Positions 1-9,240 of a stretch of 64,000 nt of DNA are shown here, in pieces (position 1 is the stretch's first letter; every line of letters begins with the position of its first letter). The notes below the pieces were generated by a model. The model saw nothing but the letters and a program-made list of their open reading frames with translations, was not told the origin of the DNA and did not search any database. The DNA is from Gongronella butleri. Lineage: Eukaryota > Mucoromycota > Mucoromycetes > Mucorales > Cunninghamellaceae. The position numbers were made by a program, and so were the translations under genes. The stretch spans positions 978,501 through 1,042,500 of the forward strand of contig JAIWZP010000001.1 of assembly GCA_025201375.1 (NCBI GenBank). Direction: 5' to 3'.

Positions 1-27
1 ACACACAAGAAAAAACAAAGAGGTGAG

Positions 28-345
28 ATTGCGCGAGCTGTCATGGCTTATCAAGCGTGTTTTGTCATTTTACGTGTCGATGACCAAAAGATAGATCGCT
101 CAATTGCACATGGGTTTGATTGAGAAAGGCTCGGACAAGCTTGTTGTGGATGCCCAAGGCTTGGCAAGCCTGTGGTTTAGCCCCGATGGAGTCCCATGGC
201 TGCTTGCCCCGCCCCCCTTTTTTTTGTTCGTTTGGCGCGGGCTATCTAGTTCTTTTCACATTCATGGTGCAACACTTGAAGTTTAGTTTTTGCTGAACAT
301 GATACCTCGAGCCCACACGCACAGGTTGCAGAATGGCACGATGGC
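28..345. repeat. Dispersed two-part repeat R1+R2, left copy
   Basis: Two adjacent blocks recur elsewhere in the window. R1 (about 28-165, containing ATGGCTTAYCARRCGTGTTT) matches about 6768-6905. R2 (about 172-345, containing CCATGGCTGCTTGCC and GCTGARCATGATACC) matches about 5361-5525. All copies have the same orientation. R1 at 6792 can be read as a short open frame (MAYQTCFIFLRVDDQ...), but in this copy the frame closes soon after RVDDQK, so it is probably not a conserved gene. The rest of 346-616 shows nothing I can name. Confidence 0.7.
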
Positions 346-616
346 GCCGCAAAAGCGCGCTTGGTCTTACAAGGCGTGGAAAAGAACACGCATACCCTGT
401 TTTTTTTATCATGGATCAGGCAAGGTGACAGAACTCTCGGGTCATTCAATCCTAATTTTTAATCTGTGAGCATTTGCTGTTCATTAAAAGAGATCAGATG
501 GGAAAAGGACTACTTGAACAGGAATTTGCTCTTTTGGAGGAGATCTTAGAGGCGTAAAAATCAGTAAATCCGGGGAAAGTTTGTTTTTGGTCTTTTTGAT
601 GCTGGAAGAGGGGGGG

Positions 617-904
617 CTACTCGTCGTCCTTGAATTCCTTTTGTTTCTCAATGACAAAGGCTTGCACCTTTTCATTGATCTGCAAAAAAAAAGAATGAAT
701 CATACATACCCAGGCGTTTTTTCTATTTCTTTTCTCATTACCTTATGGTATTTCGTGTCTTGATGGACTTTGAGATCATTTTTGCTTGCAAAAGGGACAC
801 CGCCGCAAGGATGACAATCAAATTGGCGTGTCTAAAAAAAAAAAAATTCAAATCTCTGATTTTAACATGGACTGGGCTAATCTTACCAGAGTGAGGCGCT
901 TCTA

Positions 905-977
<73 letters not shown>

Positions 978-1931
978 TATCAAAAGGTGAGATGAGGGAC
1001 AACGACAACAAAATGGGCGCACCTTGTGCAATTTTCCTTCGTTGTGCACCTGGAGTTTGTGCTGGCCACAGAACACATGACACGTGCTGCACATTCCAGG
1101 AAGATCGGTGACAAACAGAGCCTACACGGAAAAATTGTTGAGCAAATGCGCTCATTTTGACCTGGCAATTGCTGTTTACCAAGTGTGCTCGGACGTGAGG
1201 TCCCCATTGTCTATTCGTGACCGACTGCTTGCACGCGTCGCATGTGACATGGTCCTCATCCTAAAACAATAATTGCGTCCGTTTTAATAATGATTTTAAA
1301 AGGGACAATTGCGCACCACTTCCACAATTTTTACCGATTGTGTGCACGTAAAGATGCTGGTATTGAGAGTGGCTTTGAAGGGAGGGTGAATGTAGTTGGC
1401 ATCGTGCTAAAAACAAAACAATCAGCAAGGTTGACAAGCCAAAAGGAAGAAAATTTGATTCGTACCTTATTGATGGACATTTTCAGCGCCACGACGTCGT
1501 TCTCGCGCAACGCATGGCCCGTGCACTTGTGGTCACTCATTTTGTTACGCACAATCGTCTTGTCGCAATGACGGCAGCGCACGTATGCCTAGAAACAAAA
1601 AAAAAAATCAGCCGCCATCCATTTTTTCTCATTTGATCTGCTGCTCATCAAACGTACATCCTTGCTGTAGACATCGGGGGGTAATTGGCTGCATGTAGCG
1701 TCCACGATACGCATCTGAACGGTGCGGGCATATGCGCCAGCGAGGCCTGTCGAGGCGTTCTTGAGAAATTCAGCCATCTTTGCAATATCCAATTGCCACA
1801 CGGACGTGATGTCATCCTGGTGTCCAAGGAGGCGCAGAAATGCTCGTGCGCTGCCAAAGTCAATTTCGTGAAAGTCACTTTTGATAAAAAAAAAAAAAAA
1901 AGGGAAAAATCATCAGTGTCTCGTTTCTCTG

Positions 1932-1978
<47 letters not shown>

Positions 1979-4341
1979 AAGTGAGAGATCGACCCCTGCA
2001 TCCCTTTCTGCCGTCCTCAACGCGTCCCTCCATCTCTCACTCTCTTGCTCTCTGTTTTTTGGAGGCATTGACGCATCATTCCGTTGAATCGTTTGTCAAA
2101 ATTGACCAGAATTCGACCAAAATGCGCGCCCAAGCTCGCCCGTCCACACCTCTTTCCTTTTTTTTTTTTTTGAAAGGTGATCTTACCGAGAGATCACGCG
2201 CGCAATAGCGCGTGTCGCGAGATCGCCATGCGTATCCACCTTTTCCAACGACTGCTTCAGGCTTTGGCGGCCCCACGATTTTGGCGACAGGTACGCCTCG
2301 GAAATTCGTGGATGCTGGATGATGCGCCACAAAAGCTCAATCTTGCCATGGAACGCGACGCCATCGCTTGCCAAGCGCTCAAGAGCACGTTTGAAAATGC
2401 GTTGGACATCCGGCAAGTTGAGTATGCGCAGATCAGGTGCGCCGTGTTCTTCCGCTGGCACAAACGCAGCATTGACGCCCCAGAGGTCCGTCAGCCTGCG
2501 CTGAATCCATCGAAGAAAGGGCTCGTCTTTTTGTGTCCACCCGACATAATGGATGGTGCCACATGGCTCTTCAGGGCTAGCGCAGGCTTTGATCAACACG
2601 GTGCCATCTGTATAGAGGAAGCCAACGAGGAAAACGGCAAAAAAGACCTTGGCGACTTCAAATGACATCTCCTTGACCAATAAGAGCCACCAGGTATCGA
2701 GCTTGTCCGGTACGCAGTCGAAGAGCTTGGAGCTGGGAAGACCGATTTTCATCAACAAGGCTTGATAATCCGCATCCATGCACTCCCAAGCAACGGCACC
2801 CGTGCGCACAAAGCCATGAACGTCCACGTCGCTAATCAAAAAGAAGCATGAGTTGTTGAATGTTGTCCAAATCTTACTTGACAATGATGATCTTGCCCAT
2901 TCTTACCCCTTGTTGAACCTAGAAATTGACAGAAAATAAGAAAAAAAGAAAGCGTCACTCGACTGAGGAACATTTGAATGAAGATGATGGCATACCGGAT
3001 GCTAAATTTGGTGATTTGACATTTCACAAGCAGATCAATGATGGCCGGCGCAGCAGTGACTACAAAGGCGAGGCCGGTAAGCGCAGGGTCGCGCGTCGAG
3101 TGAATTCCGTCGCCTGCGTACACGCCCAAGTTGTACACTTGAATGGGAAGGAGCTTGCTGCGCCAGTCCATTGCTTTGGTGAAGTTGTCAATGGCAGGAC
3201 GCGTCTTGTGCGTGAAATTAACAACTGTGGACGCGTCGCATTCGTGAATGCTGACGTGGAAGTTGGTGAGCAGCAATCCTTGGGTCATTGTGGGCTCCAG
3301 CGCCTGCAAATTGAAACTCCAGCCTTGTGGTAGCGTGCTCTTGATAAACTCGGCCGGGGTCGCTTGTTCCGTGGAAGAAGATGGTGTTTCCGTGCCGTCG
3401 GCTGCCAGAGGCGTAGGCGTGGTGCTGGTCTCACTCAACAAGGCCTGGGATGTGGTGCCCATCTCGCCTAAATCGCGCTCGTCCTTGTCCACAACTGGGT
3501 GCCAAACAAGACACAAGATGCGTGTTAAAAAAGCAAAAAAGCCGGAAAAACGTGCTTTTTTTTTTTTTACCTGCTGGCTGCTCAATCGTCGTTGCATTGC
3601 TGTCTGGCCCTAGGTGCCGAACAAGACGCTTGTAAAAAAAAGGCTGAATCCCAATTTTTTTTTTCTTACAGAATGGGTCATCGCTCATGTCTTGTTTTTC
3701 CCACCATGGGGTGTCGATGCCGTCGGCTGGAAGTGGAGCGCGAGCGTTGGTCTCACTCAACAAGGCCTGGGATGTGGCGTCAAAGGCGCCCAAATCCCAC
3801 TCGTCCTTATCCACTACTGGGTGCCAAACAAGACACAAGATGCGTGTTAAAAAAGCAAAAAAGCCGAAAAATCGTGTTTTTTTTTTACCTGCTGGCTGCA
3901 CGTTCGTCGTATCTGGCCCTAGGGTGCCGAACAAGACGTTTGTAAAAAAAAATCATGCATACCATGGCTTTTTTCTTACAGAATTGCTCATCGATCACGT
4001 CTTGTTCTTTCCACCACGGTGCTTCGATGTCGTCTGTGGGCAGCGGCGTCTGCGCACCGGTTGTCTCACTCAAGGGTGCCTCGTGTGTGATGCCAAAGAC
4101 GTCCAAATCCCAATCGTCTTTGTCTACGACTGGATGCAAAACAAGATGTGTGTCAACGAAAGGATGTCTACCACGTTTTCACGTTTTTTTCTTACGTCGT
4201 CGACGCTTTACAGGCCCAAAGTACTCGTCAACTACAAAACAAAGACAAAGGAGCGTGCGTGAATCAAAAAGGCACGCTTTCAAGTAGTCCCGGATGATCA
4301 ACAAGACCAAATAGCTTACTAGTACGCTTGGATCGCGTCAT
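617..4341 (-). CDS. Multi-exon protein with four C-terminal C2H2 zinc fingers; N-terminal repeats
   Basis: I do not recognise the family. I start it at the ATG at 4341 (MTRSKRTSKLFGLVDHPG) and end it at the TAG at 617-619 (EKQKEFKDDE). More than ten exons join through GT-AG introns into a protein of roughly 800 residues. In order it has a basic N-terminus, tandem repeats rich in acidic and WW residues (see separate entry), and a central domain without known motifs (exons around 3500-3030 and 2860-2183). Four zinc-finger-like segments follow: C-x2-C near 1580, CDAC...HVRAH near 1230, CSTC...HNEGKLH near 1070 and CHPC...HQDTKYH near 800. The last two have H-x5-H spacing, as in the U1/JAZ type that often binds dsRNA. 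Nucleic-acid binding is therefore likely, but the role is unknown. Splice phase at 2183 to 1884 agrees (ISR/DFHEIDF), which argues for one gene. The first acceptor (near 4230) is uncertain. An A70 tract lies in an intron at 906-975. Confidence 0.6.
906..975. repeat. Poly(A)70 tract inside an intron
   Basis: An uninterrupted run of 70 A (poly-T on the coding strand of the zinc-finger gene), directly upstream of an intron 3' splice site (TTTGTAG). It may act as an extreme polypyrimidine tract. Length in the assembly should be treated as uncertain. Confidence 0.95.
3431..4160 (-). repeat. Intragenic tandem duplication of an exon-intron-exon-intron unit
   Basis: A unit of about 315-325 bp is repeated head to tail, with equivalent points near 3431, 3755 and 4068. 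Each unit carries a ~50-codon exon (VDKDxWDL...LSET...PWWxxQD), an intron, a 10-13 codon exon (WPDxxxxxQPA) and a second intron. Introns are copied along with exons: the stretch reading (+) AACAAGACACAAGATGCGTG occurs at both 3508 and 3830. At least two copies are complete and a third is partial (the exon at 3980-4129 and the exon ending near 3370). Splice phase is kept, so the protein gains a ~62-residue repeat. Confidence 0.85.
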
Positions 4342-6003
4342 TTTTGGTGGGGGGGAGGAAGAAAGACGCGGGAAAGAAAAAAAAAAAGGACGCCCTTTTT
4401 TGTTTTTTTTTTTCTCACAGCGCTGGGTCTGTTGGCGGTCGATGGTCACCTAAAAACGGCCGTTGCCACTGTCATCTTGATATGTTGTTTTAACAGTGGC
4501 AAATGCTTTTTGCATGCACGGTGCGGAGTTTAATTCCGCAGCACACGTTTGTGAGCCATCAAAAGGGCAGCGCCGCAATATCCAAGCCCATGAAAAGCAT
4601 AAAATTCGAACCAAAGATTGTATCTAATGCTAGAAATTGCAATGTTTGGACGTGCACGCTCCTTGGCAGCGTAAAGACTTCGACAAGAGCGCGTCCTGCA
4701 TCGCATTCGCGCGTTCGTGTCACCATATACGAGGAGCCGCAAATAAACGCGCATGTGATGGCAGGGACCAATCAACGAAAGCAGTGTAGTCTCCAAATCT
4801 GGAAACCCGTGCCCAGGGGGGCGCACCAGCTGCCCTCAATTACGCCTGAATGTCAATTGATCCCTGTGTGAAACACGGAAAAGTTAGAAATTACGCCAAG
4901 CGACAGAGTACGGTGCAGTAAAAAATCAAAAAGAACGAGAGAGAGCGTATGTGTGCGCACGTACGTGTGCGAAAAATAAAGAGAGTGAGAGAAAAAGAGG
5001 AAAACAAAGTAAAAAGAGAGAAGAATCAAGAAAGAAAGAAAAAAAAGAACGGAAGCCCGGGTCAAAAGGCGAAAAATAAGGAGGGAGGGCGTGTGACAAA
5101 GTCGTCATCCGAGACATTGACCCCTTGGTGCCACCCCTGAATAAAAATTAGGGAGAAAAAGTCTAATTTTTCACGCAAAGCTAGCGCACGGGCGAGCCCA
5201 CGGCCTTTGATGCCCGTTCGCAACATGTTTTTAGCACGCAAGGTGCGTACTTCGCTTAAAGAAAGAGGTCTATAAAGAATGGAGACCTCTAAAGCGGCGA
5301 TTGTAGCGTGTGCTGTGTAGCGTGCTTTGTGTTAGGGAGTGCAGAGCCCGTGACCAAATTTTAGCCCTGATAGAGCCCCATGGCTGCTTGCCACGCCTTT
5401 TTATTTTTTATTTTTTTATTTTTTGTTCGTTTGCATATTCTTTTGCAACACAGATTTTTTTTTTTTTTTTGCTGAGCATGATACCTTGAGCTCACATGCG
5501 TGGCGTTTCATGGCACGATGGTTTGCTGCCTCACGATATTTTTCAAGACATTGGTGCGCGTTGTAGGTAGGGAGAATCACGCATTTTGCCGCATTTGTCT
5601 ATGAGAAAAGACAAAAAATAATGGCATCACTCGCGTCAAAAGCGTGTCAGAGGCGTGTCAAAAGCGCGTCATGCAGGTCTACAGCGCGTCTATAGCACAT
5701 CGTCAACACTTTCATCCCTGATGCAAGGTCCATACCTCATGTAAAGAAAAAAAATGGTTAAAAAAATGCTGAAAATGGGGATTGTAGCCGTGCAACGTGC
5801 ATTGCGTATGCGCGACACGCGCGAGCATTATTTCATGACGCCTTTGGCTCCCAAGATAGACTTTTGAGAGCTTTGGGGCGTTTTTTTCTTGGAGCATTAC
5901 ATGATTGCCTTGCTTTTGGGAAAATTGAGTCGCGAAAAAGAGATTTTTTTATTTAAAATTCATTGCATGAAAAAAGCGCGATTTACACGGATTTGATTCT
6001 TAC
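4342..6003. other. Gene-poor stretch with an R2 repeat copy
   Basis: No convincing gene. It contains R2 repeat similarity at about 5361-5525, a perfect 7-bp-stem hairpin at 5265-5289 (GAGGTCT...AGACCTC), and a run of short words GCGTCAAAAGCGTGTC at about 5630-5700. That word is also seen near 46390-46420. Purine-rich low-complexity sequence fills 4930-5060. No continuation of the ClpB gene was found on the minus strand here. Confidence 0.6.
5361..5525 (+). repeat. Dispersed repeat R2, second copy
   Basis: Matches 172-345 at GAGCCCCATGGCTGCTTGCC, TTTGTTCGTTTG, and GCTGAGCATGATACC followed by GAGCTCAC and GGCACGATGG. It differs by indels in T-runs. It lies on the 3' side of the truncated Hsp78 gene. 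Confidence 0.7.
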
Positions 6004-6675
6004 CTTCCAAAGTGCGTCGAATATCCTCATCGCGGCCGATGACAGGATCTAAAAAGGCAAAAGCGTCATGACAATGCATTAGATGGCAACCGCGACTTAC
6101 CAAGTTTGCCATTCTTAGCCATTGCTGTCAAATTCAGGCCCTGGAGGCGCAAAATTGTCGAAATGTAAGCGATTCGTGATGAAACCTAGCGCCAACGGCG
6201 CAGCAAAGTTTACGTACGTGTTTTTCGATCGCCTTTTCTTCAGCTTGTTCTTGATTTGGATTCAATCGGAAGCCACCTTGCGGTCCGCCGGGCCCACCTG
6301 CGAAATCAGCGCGAAAAAGGATATTAAAAACTGAAAGTAAGCCCTTGGAGCCTCGTTTTTTGCTTTTTTTTTTGACTTGACTTTTTTTTACTGTTGAAGT
6401 GTCGTGCGACAACATATGGCGTGAGGCGAAGAGCAGGGGGAGGTCGGCGCGCTAAAAGGGTGGCCGAGACTGCACGCGAAGTCTGGGGAAGGCGCCGCGC
6501 AAGTGAAGGAGCAGAGTAAGCACGTGTCTGGCATGGAAAACGCAAAACACGCTCGACAGAGGCTAAGGCAACTCTTATGGCGTTCTTGGAAAAAAAAAAA
6601 AAATGTAAAAGAGAATGAAATGACACAAAAAAAAAAAAAAAGTACCACCAAGTTTCCACATGTTTCCAGATCCAT
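6004..6675 (-). pseudogene. HSP78: Truncated 5' end of mitochondrial Hsp78 (ClpB-type AAA+ disaggregase)
   Basis: Four exons join in phase. A short first exon (MDLETCGNL, ATG at 6675; this start is a guess) leads to an Arg-rich exon resembling a mitochondrial presequence (RTRAYS-like, ARRLPQTSR, VVARHF). A Gly/Pro linker follows (GGPGGPQGGFRLNPNQ), then KHGLNLTAMAKNGKL/DPVIGRDEDIRRTLE, the signature that leads into the first AAA+ domain of ClpB/Hsp78. After a good donor at 6003 the expected Walker A exon (GxxGVGKTA) is absent from the next 1.5 kb. Both AAA+ domains are missing, so no disaggregase activity is possible. Dispersed repeat copies flank it (5361-5525 and 6768-6905), suggesting loss by rearrangement. 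A functional copy presumably lies elsewhere. Confidence 0.75.
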
Positions 6676-6767
6676 GCAAAGCAATTCAAAGACCGCGGGC
6701 AGTAGAACACGGTCGATGACCTTTAACCTGGTTCCATTGCGTACAGATCAAAAAAAAAAAAAAAAAA

Positions 6768-6905
6768 GAGAGAGAGATTGCACGGACGATCATGGCTTAC
6801 CAGACGTGTTTTATCTTTTTACGAGTCGACGATCAAAATGTAGATCGCTTAATTCCGCATGGACTGATTGAGAAAGGTTTGGACAAGCTTGTTGTAGATG
6901 CCCGG
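6768..6905 (+). repeat. Dispersed repeat R1, second copy
   Basis: About 138 bp similar to 28-165 (shared ATGGCTTA, GATTGAGAAAGG and GACAAGCTTGTTGT). It sits directly 5' of the truncated Hsp78 gene. The rest of 6906-7393 holds no supported gene; the part just before the F-box gene is T-rich, as expected for its leader. Confidence 0.7.
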
Positions 6906-7393
6906 GCAACTTTATCGTCGATTGTGGCAGAAAAGAAAAGAAAAAGACATACTCGCAGGAACTCAAATGCAAATGAAGGATCAAAAATGGGCGTGGTTGT
7001 CGTAATGAATGGTCGCCATGACCAAAAGAAAGAAAATGACAGGTGCATCTCAACTTCTCAAAGGACCAGCCAATTTGAAAAAGTGCGCGACGGGCCATAG
7101 GGGTCCAACTTTATCCTTTTTCTTTTTTTCATAACAAAAGTGGTGAATTGCGGGTAATTGGGTGAAGGTTTGGCATAGCGTGCATGACACAGGACTTTGC
7201 ATGACATGCCCGCACAACAAAAATGAAAAAAATGATGCCTTGAATATGCCGGTAGCGGCGAGCGGGATTAGCCGCGGCCAAAAGAGGCAATTGTGCGTGA
7301 CACAAAGAGCCACAAGCGTATTTTTTTGGGGCCCCATTTTCTTTTGTCTTCTCTTTGTCTTTTCTTTTTTTTTTTTATCTTTTTTTTTTTAAT

Positions 7394-9058
7394 ATGTTAT
7401 TGTGCCTGCCCCCTGAATTGCTGGACGCTGTGTATGCATTTTTACCTCGGTCGTCTCTGCACCAGCTTGCGCTGACAAGTCGGGCGCTGTACGAGGCGAC
7501 GCTGCCTATCCTTTATCGACATATTGTGTTCACGTTCCGCACACATATCCGTCAGCTCGAGGCAAGTCTGCAGCGCAAGAACAATAGCCTGCTGGTATAT
7601 GTCGTTTCGGCGTGTACGACGACAGTGACGCTGCAGAGCAAGCAGGCGGGGCACCACCACCTGATAGTGGACGCGCTTGCGCTGCTTCGACACCATTTGC
7701 CGCGGCTGGTCACACTGACCCTCACGGACTTTCATATGCTGTCGACCAGCACCCTTGTCCCCCTCTTGTCCACCCTGCCCCGCCTCGATAGACTTGTTTT
7801 CCGCTATTGTAACCTCGTTGCTCAACCATCCAATGTTACCGTCTCCTTTTTCCGCTCGCCTGCCGTTGCGGCCGCCGCATTGACCCGGCCATCGGCCGCC
7901 CGCAATGCCGATGGCGACAATGACAATGCAACGGCCGTCCATTGCAAAGCTTTGCCCACCACAAAACTCGAGATGCATTGGACCAATTTCTCAAAAGCGG
8001 CTCTGGACACCCTTTTGCAAGTAATGCCCAGCCTGGATGCCGTTGCTCTGCACGCCAACCACAACAGACACTATTTGGCGAATGACCAGGCACTAGCCAG
8101 CTTGACGCGCTACTGCCCACGCATCACGGATCTTGCCATTGGCCTCCAGGAAATCAAGGACGAGACGTTTGCCAATTGCATTGCATTTTACGGCCCGCGC
8201 TTGCTCCGGTTGAATCTACGTACGCACCCGCCGTGGAATACGCTCCTTGCTATTGCAAAACATGCCCGTCAATTGCACGACCTCACGCTGCGATTCCCTG
8301 TCAATGCCAAATGGTATTCATCCGCCATCAGTCCCGCCATCTTTGCACGGCCGGCGACCGCTGTACCCGTGACATCGTCGCCTTGGAACATTGCCCCCAT
8401 CATTGCTCAGCAACAACAACAACAGCAGCAGCGACAGCGACAAGTGAACATGGATCTCGATGAAGAAGAAGAGGAAGAGCACGGTGGGCTTTTGGATATT
8501 TTGCTTGCTTGCGAGCAATTGACGCGTATTCAAGTCATTTCCATGGATCAAGATCAAGCGTCTTACGTGCAGGCGGTGCCGCCGCTCATTTGCAAAGCCA
8601 TCAGCACTGTCACACTCCAGCGATCCACACGCCGCCCAGATTCCCGCAATTGCCCTTCTTCACATGATCACCCCCACCAATGCCTGCCCGTCCAACGCCA
8701 AGCGCGCCGCACCTTGTCCTCTCTCACCGCGTGCAACTCCCTTTTGCCCGCCACCGCGTCAGCGTCCACATCCACATCTTCTTCGACCGCCACCGCGCCA
8801 TCGTCTGCACCCGTCGCCACCACCACCAATGCCACCACAGCCATCTCTATCAGCAACGCCACGCTGTTGTCCCAGGCATACAAGTATCTCAAGCTGCCAT
8901 CGACCACCAAGGACCTCGAAATGCTGCTTGCCCAATCGCCCGCCTTTATGTCCAAGCAGCCCATCCAGCAGGCATCCACACCCTGCGTAGAGAATTCCTT
9001 GACACTAGACGACTTGCATTTATATCATATTCGCGCCTTGCTTTCATGCTTTATCTGA
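7394..9058 (+). CDS. F-box / leucine-rich-repeat protein
   Basis: Single-exon frame of 554 residues. I start it at the ATG at 7394 because the F-box begins at once (LCLPPELLDAVYAFLPRSSL...LALTSRALYEATLPILYRHI). Family members bind Skp1 through this motif and act as substrate receptors of SCF ubiquitin ligases. Irregular leucine-rich segments follow (LVTLTLTDFHML, LDRLVFRYCNL, LDAVALHANHNR, ITDLAIGLQEI, LLRLNLR), consistent with a solenoid for substrate binding. Near residues 345-380 are a poly-Q stretch and an acidic run (DEEEEEE). Residues ~430-500 are Ser/Thr/Ala-rich low complexity. The substrate is unknown. The T-rich leader resembles the other genes here. Confidence 0.85.
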   Translation: MLLCLPPELLDAVYAFLPRSSLHQLALTSRALYEATLPILYRHIVFTFRTHIRQLEASLQRKNNSLLVYVVSACTTTVTLQSKQAGHHHLIVDALALLRHHLPRLVTLTLTDFHMLSTSTLVPLLSTLPRLDRLVFRYCNLVAQPSNVTVSFFRSPAVAAAALTRPSAARNADGDNDNATAVHCKALPTTKLEMHWTNFSKAALDTLLQVMPSLDAVALHANHNRHYLANDQALASLTRYCPRITDLAIGLQEIKDETFANCIAFYGPRLLRLNLRTHPPWNTLLAIAKHARQLHDLTLRFPVNAKWYSSAISPAIFARPATAVPVTSSPWNIAPIIAQQQQQQQQRQRQVNMDLDEEEEEEHGGLLDILLACEQLTRIQVISMDQDQASYVQAVPPLICKAISTVTLQRSTRRPDSRNCPSSHDHPHQCLPVQRQARRTLSSLTACNSLLPATASASTSTSSSTATAPSSAPVATTTNATTAISISNATLLSQAYKYLKLPSTTKDLEMLLAQSPAFMSKQPIQQASTPCVENSLTLDDLHLYHIRALLSCFI

Positions 9059-9240
9059 TTCCCCTCCTCATCTCTTCCCACTCGCTGTGTCGAGCCGTAT
9101 TTCCCCTCTCTTTCTCTCTTTTCAGTGCCCTCTCGCTCGTTACTTGTATTATAGCTTTGTTCTCATAAACTAATTGATTTTTTTTAAAAAAAAAAAAAAA
9201 GAGAGAGAGTAAAGCGCCGAGCAAACGCGTCAAAATGTGA

